From Candidatus Limnocylindrales bacterium (GTDB lineage Bacteria; Moduliflexota; Moduliflexia; Moduliflexales; JAUQPW01): DNA of 64,000 nucleotides. Positions 15,978 through 24,371 of this stretch are shown here, piece after piece; position 1 is the first letter of the stretch; each line of letters opens with the position of its first letter. The position numbers and the translations under genes are program-made. The notes beneath the pieces are model-generated. The model was not told where the DNA came from and searched no databases. It saw only the letters and a program-made list of their open reading frames with translations. The stretch spans positions 269,495 to 333,494 of the forward strand of contig DATMBG010000058.1 of assembly GCA_035559535.1 (NCBI GenBank), read 5' to 3'.

Positions 15978-17057
15978 TCATGCCCGATTCGTAGGATTTT
16001 TCAAAAGCCCAGAGAGATGTTCAACGACGGCTTCATAGACTTCCTCAACGGTAATGGCCTGCATACCTCCGGAGAATCCTCGGCGGGGTTTGTAGATGAG
16101 TCGATGATAGGAGCCTGGATACGGATAGGGGCCGTATAAGGTCGGTGACCCGGAACCAAAGAGCGCCACACAAGGAATTCCAACGGCGGCTGCAATATGC
16201 ATAGGGCCGGAATCGGTACCGATGAATATACAGGCCCGACGGAAGAGTTCTATGAGATCCAGAAGGGTCTTGGTAGGCAAAGACAGTAAAGCTTTTCCAT
16301 CGGAAGCTGCTACAATCCTTTCGGCCAGCCTTCGTTCACCGGGTCCGTAGCAGACCACACAGCGAAGTCCCTTCTCTATGGCAAGTCTTCGTGCAACCTC
16401 TGCAAAGTATTCCGGTATCCAGCGCTTATCCTTCCGGGCCTCACTACTTCCCGGATGAAGCACGGCGAAGGTTGTCAGTCCACAGTCCTGAAGGAATGCT
16501 TCGACACGCTTCCGACTCTCCGGTGATTCAGGAAATGGAAATCGCAAGCAATCCGGGCGGGCTCCAAGAAATTCGGCTACGGCCAGGAACTTCTCGACCA
16601 GATGCAAAGGCCATCTCGGAGGGGTCACCTGCAGGTGTGAAAACCAGTAATTCCCTTCGCGACAATAGCCACGGGCGAATCCCACCCGTATGCGGGCACC
16701 GCTTAAAATCGAAAGAAAGGCTCCTTTCAGATTGGCCTGTAAATCCAAAACTATATCGTAGCGCTCGGACCGCATTTCTCGGGTCAACGCAAAGATCTCA
16801 CGGAGGGTTGCCGGCCATCGCCAGGGTCTGAAAATCGTAGCTGCCCAACGCTTACGCGGAAAAAAATGCACACGATCTACAAAAGGATGCGAGGCAATAA
16901 GATCGTAGGGGCGTTCATCGACGATATAGCCAATCCTTGCCTGGGGGAAGGAAGATCGGATGGCATCCAATGTCGGAAGTGTCAGAACGACATCCCCCAC
17001 AGCACTCGAGCGAACAATCAGGATACGATTGAAACGCAAGGAACAGGTTTCCTTCAT
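15978..17057 (-). CDS. Glycosyltransferase family 9 (LPS heptosyltransferase-like)
   Basis: A 359-residue GT9 enzyme. The N-terminus ILIVRSSAVGDVVLTLPTLDAIR has the invariant SSxGD loop and a Rossmann fold; the C-terminal half carries HPGSSEARKDKRW and IGTDSGPMHIAAAVGIPCVALFGSGSP, the ADP-heptose binding signature. Such enzymes add heptose (or a related sugar) to Kdo or to the inner core of LPS at the cytoplasmic face. It is 2 bp downstream of the Kdo-hydroxylase-like gene on the same strand, so the two are certainly one operon. WaaC, WaaF and WaaQ types cannot be separated here. Confidence 0.88.
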   Translation of the reverse strand: MKETCSLRFNRILIVRSSAVGDVVLTLPTLDAIRSSFPQARIGYIVDERPYDLIASHPFVDRVHFFPRKRWAATIFRPWRWPATLREIFALTREMRSERYDIVLDLQANLKGAFLSILSGARIRVGFARGYCREGNYWFSHLQVTPPRWPLHLVEKFLAVAEFLGARPDCLRFPFPESPESRKRVEAFLQDCGLTTFAVLHPGSSEARKDKRWIPEYFAEVARRLAIEKGLRCVVCYGPGERRLAERIVAASDGKALLSLPTKTLLDLIELFRRACIFIGTDSGPMHIAAAVGIPCVALFGSGSPTLYGPYPYPGSYHRLIYKPRRGFSGGMQAITVEEVYEAVVEHLSGLLKNPTNRA

Positions 17058-17059
17058 GG

Positions 17060-17998
17060 TTATGTTGTGGTAGGTCTGGAACCCGGCGTGGTAATCACAC
17101 CTGAGGGACCGTACTGAAGAATATAAAATGGAGAAAGTTCCGGATACCGACAGTTACCAAGTGGAATAATAAAAGTACTCACAAAGGCAAATTGCCCCGA
17201 GATACAGGCATGACTTACCATATCTGTAAAGGCCATCCAGGCCGTATACGGTTTGAATCTGAATTCCTGATGCCCTTCCAGGCTCTGCTGGAAAACTGAA
17301 GAGTCTTTCATGAAATTATGGAAACGACGCATAGTTCGGTCATAGGGTGAGCTATCCATGAACTGAACGGGTGGCATAAACTTAGAAAGCTCCCGTAAAA
17401 CACCGGTGTAGAGACGCTGCAAGGGTCCTTCGGTTAATAATTTGGGCGGAGCAACTCCGGCGGTTTCTCCCCAACGCGTATATATCTCCGGAAAAGTACC
17501 TTTCGTAATCCAAACCCGATCCCTGCCGGGATTTATATTCACAAAGAAACGTAAAATACGATCTCCATGGGTAGCCCCATAAGCACCGGCATCAATGTGG
17601 ACCAGTTCATTGGATGCGTGGGCCGGCAAGTTACGGCCTTGTTCCTCTATGGGACGAAAACTGCAGGTCGCCACCACCCATCCCTGGATGAGATGGGAAA
17701 TCACCCGGTGGAGGAATTCCTGAACATGATGGCTATGTTCCTTAAGAATTCGTGTGATACGGGCAGTCTCTTGGGTCGTACCCCGAAATCCGTATACACG
17801 ATCGGACTCCCGGTGATAGCTGATATTCTTAAGCTTCAGGCGCCAGGGTAGCTCTTCGAGCAAAAACCTCATATCGTCATGTTTCGGTAGCGGCACTGGG
17901 CAGGGATCAAACACAACAATGTGACCCTGCTCAAGTTCGTCGGAGATCGCATGGGGAGCCAGCATCTCCAGTTGTTGGGTGGTATAAGTTGTTAACAT
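17060..17998 (-). CDS. Kdo hydroxylase family Fe(II)/2-oxoglutarate dioxygenase (KdoO-like)
   Basis: A 312-residue protein resembling the Kdo 3-hydroxylase family, which converts Kdo of lipid A-Kdo to Ko using Fe(II), oxygen and 2-oxoglutarate. The characteristic block is visible: SFRPIEEQGR, then HASNELVHIDAGAY with the iron ligands His134-x-Asp136, and THGDRILRFFVNINP. The distal histidine is probably in the C-terminal third (VSHACISGQFA). There is no signal peptide, as expected for a cytoplasmic-face enzyme. Immediate coupling to a GT9 heptosyltransferase supports a role in the LPS inner core. The assignment rests on motif memory, not on a search. Confidence 0.72.
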   Translation of the reverse strand: MLTTYTTQQLEMLAPHAISDELEQGHIVVFDPCPVPLPKHDDMRFLLEELPWRLKLKNISYHRESDRVYGFRGTTQETARITRILKEHSHHVQEFLHRVISHLIQGWVVATCSFRPIEEQGRNLPAHASNELVHIDAGAYGATHGDRILRFFVNINPGRDRVWITKGTFPEIYTRWGETAGVAPPKLLTEGPLQRLYTGVLRELSKFMPPVQFMDSSPYDRTMRRFHNFMKDSSVFQQSLEGHQEFRFKPYTAWMAFTDMVSHACISGQFAFVSTFIIPLGNCRYPELSPFYILQYGPSGVITTPGSRPTTT

Positions 17999-18017
17999 AC
18001 CTCAATCTTATTAAAAG

Positions 18018-18350
18018 GCATTACCTTGTAAATTTTAACTGTTTTGCCCTCACCCTAACCCCTTTCAGGGCAGGTTTTTGAACCTACCCCCCTTCGACTC
18101 CCCTTCCAGGGAAGAGGAAAGTAGGAATCCAGACAATCCCCAAGTACCCCCTTCCCGAATCGGGAAGGGGGTTAGGTTAGAAGAAACCTGTCTTTGTAAA
18201 CCTCCCAACCCCTTCTCCCGACGCTTCAGGAGAGGAGATACCGGGGAAGTTGACCTGGAGATCCGCCGGTTCCTCTCTTCCACAGCATGGGAGAGGAGCC
18301 AGGGATGAGGGAAGAAAACTACGCAGAATTAACTTTACAAAGTAGTCTAC
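18018..18350. repeat. C-rich palindromic repeat block, possibly MITE-like
   Basis: The block opens with ATTACCTTGTAAATTTTAACT...GCCCTCACCC and closes with the approximate reverse complement GATGAGGG...AATTAACTTTACAAAGTAGT. Inside are CCCTAACCCC-type words and a perfect 27-bp palindrome, ACCCCCTTCCCGA-A-TCGGGAAGGGGGT (18146-18172). Short ORFs on both strands here are repeat translations. Confidence 0.5.
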
Positions 18351-18987
18351 GCTGATATAGAAATAAGACCTCTTTCATTCAAGGAAAAATCATCTTAACC
18401 ACCAAAGTACCCGATTCACTAGCGGGATCCATCAACTCGTGTATTCAGAATTCTATCTATTAAACAGGGACGTTTGACCTACTGTTTACCCATAACCGTC
18501 CTCTGACTTTGACATTCTTTAACCTTTTCAAGAATTTTAGGTAGGTCTCCTCGCAGAGTCAAGGAGATTTACAGGAATCTTTAGATAAAGCTTTTCTGTA
18601 AAAATTCCCCATCTCTCATGCCTGTTCATAACCCTTAGATCGACTTTATATTGAAATTTGACCTGAGCGTAGGGGTCTGTTACAACGGGCCCCTAACATC
18701 CAGGGATAATTTCAAAATGAATTTAATATGACTTCCCTGGTCATTCACTTTGAAGGAAAGAAATCCATTAAAATTTAAATTTATTCCATTTTCATATTGC
18801 TAATAATTCCTTCTCTCTATAAAATGGATTTAGATTTTGAAAGAACCTATACTTCAGATGAAATTTTAGAGTGCCTGGATCACTTTACCAGACAGGCAGG
18901 AATGGGGTTAGAGGAAGAAAAAATTTCCGGAGATCTACGGATAGATTTCACAAAAAGGAGTAACCTCAGGTATCTTTACAGATCAAA
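18351..18987. other. Long intergenic region before the Liv transporter genes
   Basis: About 640 bp without a convincing gene. A TTGACA (about 18509) lacks a good -10. An ORF of 64 codons from ATG 18824 overlaps the start of livG by about 30 bp, has no Shine-Dalgarno sequence and no recognisable family, and is not called. The binding-protein gene livK is not here. Confidence 0.4.
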
Positions 18988-19764
18988 ATGGAACGCCATC
19001 ACAAAACTTCCTTATTGACTGTTCGTAATCTGACCGTTAAATTTGATGGGATTGTGGCACTGGATGATGTTTCCTTTGATGTGGAAGAAGGACAGATTGT
19101 CGGCTTGATTGGGCCGAACGGGGCCGGTAAGACTACGCTCTTTAATTGCTTAAGCCGTCTCTATACGCCACATCGAGGGGAAATTCTCTTTGAGGGCCGA
19201 TCGATTTTATCTCTGACTCCTCATCGTATTGCCCGGCTCGGTATTGGCCGTACCTTCCAAAATCTGGCGTTGTTCCACACCATGACGGTTCTCCAGAACA
19301 TCCTGGTAGGTATGCATAGTCGAACCCGGAGTGGTTTTCTGAGTAACGCCTTGAGGCTACCTGGGGTAGCCCGTGAGGAGCGTAGGATACAGGAGGTAGC
19401 CCGGGAATTGCTCTTTTTTCTGGATCTTGATGCTGTTGCCAATCATCCGGCTATCGGTCTTCCCTATGGGACTCTGAAACGAGTGGAATTGGCCCGTGCT
19501 TTAGCCGGCAGGCCTAGACTTCTGCTGCTGGATGAACCGGCTGGAGGCCTGAACCATGAAGAGGTAGTGGCATTGGCTGGTCTTATTCGTAACATCCGAG
19601 ACAACCGGCGAATAACCCTATTGCTGGTCGAGCATCACATGAATCTGGTTATGGGAATTTCGGACAAAGTTGTGGTATTAGATTTTGGGCGTAAAATCGC
19701 TGAAGGTCCACCTGGAGAGGTACAGAGGAATCCCGAAGTAATTCGGGCCTACCTGGGGAGTTAG
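18988..19764 (+). CDS. livG: Branched-chain amino-acid ABC transporter ATP-binding protein LivG-like
   Basis: A 258-residue ABC ATPase. Walker A is GPNGAGKTT (42-50), the signature is replaced by the LivG-typical PYGTLKRVELARAL, and Walker B is LLLLDEPAGGLN followed by the switch His in LLVEHHMNLV. LivG proteins differ from other ABC ATPases by exactly this PYG(x)xRRxE signature and the NHEE loop after Walker B. It energises import of branched-chain or other hydrophobic amino acids (or amides, urea) with LivF and the fused permease. livF follows after 52 bp. Confidence 0.9.
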   Translation: MERHHKTSLLTVRNLTVKFDGIVALDDVSFDVEEGQIVGLIGPNGAGKTTLFNCLSRLYTPHRGEILFEGRSILSLTPHRIARLGIGRTFQNLALFHTMTVLQNILVGMHSRTRSGFLSNALRLPGVAREERRIQEVARELLFFLDLDAVANHPAIGLPYGTLKRVELARALAGRPRLLLLDEPAGGLNHEEVVALAGLIRNIRDNRRITLLLVEHHMNLVMGISDKVVVLDFGRKIAEGPPGEVQRNPEVIRAYLGS

Positions 19765-19816
19765 TCCGGTGTTAATCCTCTCTGAAATCCGGGTTTTGAA
19801 GGATTGAATATCGAAA

Positions 19817-20530
19817 ATGGCAACCTTGTTAGAGGTCGAAAATCTTGAATCCTTTTATGGACAAACCAAAGTCCTCCGAGGCATAAGCTTTCGGGTAGAA
19901 AAAGGGGGCATAACCGCTATTCTTGGGGCTAATGGGGCCGGTAAAACAACGACCCTGAGAGCTGTTTGCGGTATGGTGCAGACTTCTGGAAAGATCCTCC
20001 TGGATGGCCATCGAATAGATAAAAAGGCTACGGAGGATATAGTTCGACTGGGTGTTGGTCATGTACCGGAAGGAAGGGGAACCTTCGGGAATCTGACGGT
20101 AGAAGAAAACCTTCGGCTCGGTGGGTATACCCGTAAGGAAAAGTGGCTCATGATGGAAGACTTGAACAGGATGTACGAGTATTTTCCTGTACTGGGAAAG
20201 CGGCGCAGACAGTTGGCGGGCACCCTTAGTGGAGGCGAACAGCAAATGCTGGCCATAGCCAGAGCTTTAATGTTGCGCCCCAGGTTATTGCTCCTCGATG
20301 AACCTTCCCTGGGATTGGCTCCCCGCATAGTCCAGGAAATCTTCCGTATTGTGCGAAAGATTAACCAGGAGGAAGGGGTCAGTGTGCTGCTGGTGGAGCA
20401 GAATGCCTCCATTGCCCTGGATCTGGCAGATCAGGCATTTCTATTGGAAACAGGTAGGGTTGTCCTGTCAGGGCCCTCTGCCATTTTCCGGGAAGATGAC
20501 TCCATTCGACGATCTTATCTGGGTTACTGA
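19817..20530 (+). CDS. livF: Branched-chain amino-acid ABC transporter ATP-binding protein LivF-like
   Basis: A 237-residue ABC ATPase with Walker A GANGAGKTT (37-45), Q-loop region EGRGTFGNLTVEENLRLG, a normal signature LSGGEQQMLAIARAL, Walker B LLLLDEPSLGLAP and switch LLVEQNA. EGRG(T/V)FGxLTVEENL and SLGLAP are LivF hallmarks. It forms the heterodimeric motor with LivG on the cytoplasmic side. The permease gene lies 414 bp downstream, an unusually large break for this operon, filled by a MITE-like repeat. Confidence 0.9.
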   Translation: MATLLEVENLESFYGQTKVLRGISFRVEKGGITAILGANGAGKTTTLRAVCGMVQTSGKILLDGHRIDKKATEDIVRLGVGHVPEGRGTFGNLTVEENLRLGGYTRKEKWLMMEDLNRMYEYFPVLGKRRRQLAGTLSGGEQQMLAIARALMLRPRLLLLDEPSLGLAPRIVQEIFRIVRKINQEEGVSVLLVEQNASIALDLADQAFLLETGRVVLSGPSAIFREDDSIRRSYLGY

Positions 20531-20710
20531 CCTGGTGTTTTTCAAATCATTCTTGCAACCTTAACCGGGTCGTTCTGAGCTTTGACTCTTATCGTTCCTT
20601 GCAATGACAAATTCCATATTACAACCTTAATCTGAAAGAGTACGGGTGGGCAATGGGTAGGAAGATCTGTAGAATCAAGTTATCTGTCAGTGTCCATTCA
20701 ATGCAATAAA

Positions 20711-20886
20711 TACACTGTTACCTTAATTTTGAAATTTTGACCACCTAAGGCTGCTTTCACTCCCCAACTCCCCTCTCCGCCCCCACCCCTTCCTTCCCCG
20801 TGGACGGGGAGGGTGAGGGAGGGGGAGAAGGACTGGGGGGAGGGTGAGGGCGCTTAAAAAGCAGGCAAAACGAAGTAAGCAGTGTA
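20711..20886. mobile_element. MITE-like element (TACACTG family) between livF and livHM
   Basis: Inverted ends: TACACTGTTACCTTAATTTTG on the left (from 20711) and the reverse complement of TACACTGCTTACTTCGTTTTG on the right (ending 20886). Each end runs into a CACTCCCC/CCCTCACCC tract around a GC-rich hairpin core. Related right ends occur at about 47.65 and 57.88 kb. No coding capacity. The flanks 20531-20710 and 20887-20944 hold no other feature. Confidence 0.55.
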
Positions 20887-20944
20887 AAATTCTATTCTTA
20901 CAAGCCTTGATAACTTACTGCCCGGTGCCTGCAACCCACGGTTT

Positions 20945-22834
20945 ATGGATACTTTTCTCCAACAAATTGTATCCGGTCTGGCAACCGGAGGTATTTATGC
21001 GAGCCTCGCCTTAGCCCTGGTCATGATTTATCAGGCCACAGACGTTGTCAATTTTGCCCAGGGTGAGATGGCCATGTTTAGTACTTACCTGGCATGGTCC
21101 CTTCTTAATGCCGGAGTACCCTACTGGATAGCATTCTTTTCCACCCTTGCCATTGCCTTTATAGGAGGTCTTTTGATTGAACGGACGATTATCCGACCTA
21201 TGGAGAATGCTCCGGTTCTTTCCATTGTAATCGTTTGTATTGGACTTTTGGTCATCTTTAACAGTTTAGCCGGATGGATCTATTCCTATGTTATTCAGTC
21301 CTTTCCAAGTCCCTTCCCAAGAAAACCCTTAAAAATCGGGAATATCGTCTTCGGTTTGCACGATTTAGGCATCATCGGGATTACCCTTATCCTCTTGATT
21401 TTTCTTTACCTGTTTTTCAAATATACCTCCCTCGGCCTTGCCATGCGAGCAGCCGCCCAAAATCCGGTATCCAGCCGACTGGTTGGAATTCGTGTAAGCT
21501 GGATGCTGGCATTGGGTTGGGGATTGGCTGCTATGATCGGGGCCGTGGCTGGTATGATGATAGCTCCCATTGTCTTTCTAGAACCCAACATGATGGGAGG
21601 TATCATGATCTATGCCTTTGCTGCTGCAACCCTGGGTGGATTTAACAGTCCCCTGGGGGCCGTAATAGGCGGGATTTTAGTCGGTATTACCGAAAATCTG
21701 GCGGGTACCTATATTCCGTTTATCGGTACAGATCTCAAACTCACGGTTGCCCTGATGGTAATCCTTATGGTCTTGCTGGTAAAACCTACGGGATTGTTCG
21801 GTAAGGCAAGGATCGGTAAGATATGGGAAATGAAAAGAACCACTCAGATACCGGAATTTGCCGGGGTGGGGGCACCCTCGATCCCTTCCTATTGGAAAAT
21901 GATCGGCCTGCTTGGGGTGTTAACCGTTGCCGTTTTATTGCCCTTCGTTGTGAGCAGTTATCGCCTGTTTCAGTTTACAATGGCCTATGTCTATGCCATT
22001 GCTCTCCTAGGGCTTAATATGCTTACCGGTTATAACGGTCAGATCTCTCTGGGGCACGGAGCCTTCTATGCCCTTGGAGCTTATACTACGGCTATACTCA
22101 TTGAACGTGGGGAGATGGCGTACGGTTGGACGATCCCCATAGCAAGTTTTATTTGTTTGATAACGGGTTTTCTGTTCGGAATTCCGGCCCTCCGGCTGGA
22201 AGGCTTATATTTGTCCCTGGCTACCTTTGCCCTGGCCCTTTCCATTCCTCAGATCTTAAAATACTTTGAATCCTGGACGGGCGGTGTACAGGGGATCATT
22301 CTCTCCAAGCCCGAAGTGCCTTTTGGCCTGTCGCTCAACCCGGATCAGTGGCTCTACTTTCTGGTTTTAGGGATTCTGGTCATATCCTTTGGAATCGGCT
22401 GGAATTTGCTTCGTGGACGTGTCGGTCGCGCCATCATCGCCATACGAGATCATCCCATAGCAGCTGAAACCCTGGGAATTCCTAATGCCCTTTACAAATC
22501 CCTAACCTTTGGTGTGAGCGCCATGTATACCGGTACTGCCGGAGCACTGGGAGCCCTTGTCGTCCAGTTCGTGGCTCCGGATAGCTTCAATGAATTTTTG
22601 TCGATTTCCTTTCTGGTGGGGATCGTCATAGGAGGTCTTTCTTCAATTTCCGGAGCCCTTTTCGGAGCCTTCTTCATTCAATTCGTACCAACCTATGCCC
22701 AAAACATTTCAAAAGCAGCTCCGTGGGCCATTTACGGGATCTTTTTGATTGTATTTATGTATGTGATGCCGACAGGTATTGCAGGTTTTTTGCAGAAAGT
22801 CTGGGGCCGGCTTGGCCGGTTTAGGAGGAAGTAA
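20945..22834 (+). CDS. Fused LivH-LivM permease of a branched-chain amino-acid ABC transporter
   Basis: A 629-residue integral membrane protein in which the two normally separate permeases are joined. Residues 1-285 are LivH (GLATGGIYASLALALVMIYQATDVVNFAQGEMAMF, later GGFNSPLGAVIGGILVG), a linker of about 30 residues follows, and residues 320-620 are LivM (GYNGQISLGHGAFYALGAYTTA, the EAA-like FGVSAMYTGTAGALGAL). Each half has about eight predicted helices. Fused LivHM proteins are known. With LivG and LivF it would complete a transporter apart from the periplasmic binding protein, which is absent from the window. Orientation and order (G, F, HM) suggest one former operon interrupted by a repeat. 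Confidence 0.9.
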   Translation: MDTFLQQIVSGLATGGIYASLALALVMIYQATDVVNFAQGEMAMFSTYLAWSLLNAGVPYWIAFFSTLAIAFIGGLLIERTIIRPMENAPVLSIVIVCIGLLVIFNSLAGWIYSYVIQSFPSPFPRKPLKIGNIVFGLHDLGIIGITLILLIFLYLFFKYTSLGLAMRAAAQNPVSSRLVGIRVSWMLALGWGLAAMIGAVAGMMIAPIVFLEPNMMGGIMIYAFAAATLGGFNSPLGAVIGGILVGITENLAGTYIPFIGTDLKLTVALMVILMVLLVKPTGLFGKARIGKIWEMKRTTQIPEFAGVGAPSIPSYWKMIGLLGVLTVAVLLPFVVSSYRLFQFTMAYVYAIALLGLNMLTGYNGQISLGHGAFYALGAYTTAILIERGEMAYGWTIPIASFICLITGFLFGIPALRLEGLYLSLATFALALSIPQILKYFESWTGGVQGIILSKPEVPFGLSLNPDQWLYFLVLGILVISFGIGWNLLRGRVGRAIIAIRDHPIAAETLGIPNALYKSLTFGVSAMYTGTAGALGALVVQFVAPDSFNEFLSISFLVGIVIGGLSSISGALFGAFFIQFVPTYAQNISKAAPWAIYGIFLIVFMYVMPTGIAGFLQKVWGRLGRFRRK

Positions 22835-23089
22835 GCAGCCTTATATCTATCCTGAACTCCGTGTAACTTATGCCCGGGTGGAGCCCAAAAGATCCCAACC
22901 GACCACGATCCATACATATTATAGAACAAGAGGTCCCTATCCTTGCCTTGCAAGGATTACCGGCCCGGATATCCTTCTATTCATGACGGTATATCCTTTT
23001 TGGAAGATTGGGAAGAAGGATTTTTGCCTTCCAGATCCCTCATCCTTCCGGTCGATGGAATCCAAATCCAGGATTTCAATTCCCTTTGT

Positions 23090-24205
23090 CTATTTATAGA
23101 AATTTTTAAAGAATCCGGTTTTTTTAGGTGGAGCCACGGGTTCGTTACTGATGCGGGCAAACTCCCGAAGCAACTCTTCTTGTTTCTCGGTTAAATGGGT
23201 AGGTACGCTGACAACCACCCGGACATACTCATCTCCTCGTCCATTCCCTCTCAAGTGAGGAATACCTTTACCTTCCAGGGTAAAGACCTTCCCGGTTGGT
23301 GTTCCGGGTGGGATTTTAAGTTTTGTGGTTCCCTCCAGGGTAGGAACCTCGATTTCTGCACCCAGAGCTGCCTGGGTGAAGGCTATGGGGACTTCACAGT
23401 AGATATCGTTACCGTCCCTTTTGAAAATTTCATGGGGTTCTACCGAGATGAAAATATATAAATCTCCAGGTGGTCCCCCCCGGAGGCCCCCTTCCCCTTC
23501 TCCTTGGAGTCGTAGTTGAGCTCCGGTATCCACGCCTGCCGGAATTTTTAGACTGAGCTTTTTCTTCTTCTGAACTTTCCCCGACCCTTTACACTCTTTA
23601 CAGGGCTCTTCGATGGTACTTCCAACTCCTCCACAGCGGCTACAGGTAAGGCTAACGGTGAAGAATCCTTGAGATCGACTTATAGTACCGGTCCCACGAC
23701 AGGCCGGACAGGTAATTCGTCCCGTACCGGGTGCAGCACCCGTCGCCCCACACGTCTCACAGGATTCAGCTTTTTCTATCTGAATTTCCTTTTCTGTTCC
23801 GAGGGCAGCCTCCATAAAGGAAATACTTAAATCGTACCTTAAATCAGATCCCCGCTGAGGACCTGCCCGTCTCTGTCTGGAACTTCGACCTCCAAATCCT
23901 ACATTGAAGAAATCCTCAAAGATATCCCCAAAGCTGGAAAAAATATCTTCAAATCCACCAAATCCACCAACACCGGCCCCTCTTAGACCTTCATGGCCGT
24001 ATTGATCATATAAACGTCGTTTTTCAGGATCACTTAAAACCTGATACGCTTCCGCTGCTTCTTTAAACTTTTCTTCGGCTTCTTTGCTACCTGGATTCTT
24101 ATCCGGGTGGTACTTTAAAGCTGCTTGCCTGTAGGCTTTCTTTATTTCAGCTTCTGTAGCATTTCGAGATACACCCAGAACCTTATAATAGTCACGCTTT
24201 TCCAT
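23090..24205 (-). CDS. dnaJ: Chaperone protein DnaJ
   Basis: A 371-residue full-length type I J-protein: J-domain with HPD at 33-35, a G/F-rich linker ([24 protein letters not shown] pattern), four zinc-finger CxxCxGxG repeats ([32 protein letters not shown]) and the two C-terminal substrate-binding barrels. It stimulates DnaK ATPase and delivers unfolded clients. dnaK and grpE are not adjacent, so this is a lone dnaJ, and no CIRCE element is seen upstream. A sigma-70-like promoter lies about 100 bp upstream. It is convergent with livHM; the 255-bp gap between them shows nothing recognisable. Confidence 0.96.
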   Translation of the reverse strand: MEKRDYYKVLGVSRNATEAEIKKAYRQAALKYHPDKNPGSKEAEEKFKEAAEAYQVLSDPEKRRLYDQYGHEGLRGAGVGGFGGFEDIFSSFGDIFEDFFNVGFGGRSSRQRRAGPQRGSDLRYDLSISFMEAALGTEKEIQIEKAESCETCGATGAAPGTGRITCPACRGTGTISRSQGFFTVSLTCSRCGGVGSTIEEPCKECKGSGKVQKKKKLSLKIPAGVDTGAQLRLQGEGEGGLRGGPPGDLYIFISVEPHEIFKRDGNDIYCEVPIAFTQAALGAEIEVPTLEGTTKLKIPPGTPTGKVFTLEGKGIPHLRGNGRGDEYVRVVVSVPTHLTEKQEELLREFARISNEPVAPPKKTGFFKNFYK

Positions 24206-24301
24206 AAAAACCTCTCTTCATTTTGATTTCTAAGCAGAAGGGTTTGTACCAGAGTGGGATGTGTTTTATTCTCTGGGGACATCGATCCATTTGACATTTA
24301 T

Positions 24302-24330
24302 AAGATAAATTCCAGGGGGGTATTCGTCAA
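24302..24330 (-). promoter_or_regulatory. Candidate promoter for dnaJ
   Basis: Minus strand TTGACG (24325-24330), 17-nt spacer, TATCTT (24302-24307), about 97 bp before the dnaJ ATG. It matches sigma-70 rather than the heat-shock CTTGAA/CCCCAT type. Confidence 0.4.
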
Positions 24331-24371
24331 GATATTCCCCTTTTTAAGGACGGTAACGTTGATCCGGGTGG

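Noticed and set aside
18065-18308. Overlapping ORFs on both strands in the C-rich block
   Set aside because: Typical peptides of the CCCTCACCC repeat; no start signals.
18824-19018. 64-codon ORF just before livG
   Set aside because: No Shine-Dalgarno sequence, overlap with livG in another frame and no family resemblance; probably chance.
24206-24371. CIRCE or sigma-32 element for dnaJ
   Set aside because: No TTAGCACTC/GAGTGCTAA pair and no CCCCAT -10; an ordinary promoter fits better.
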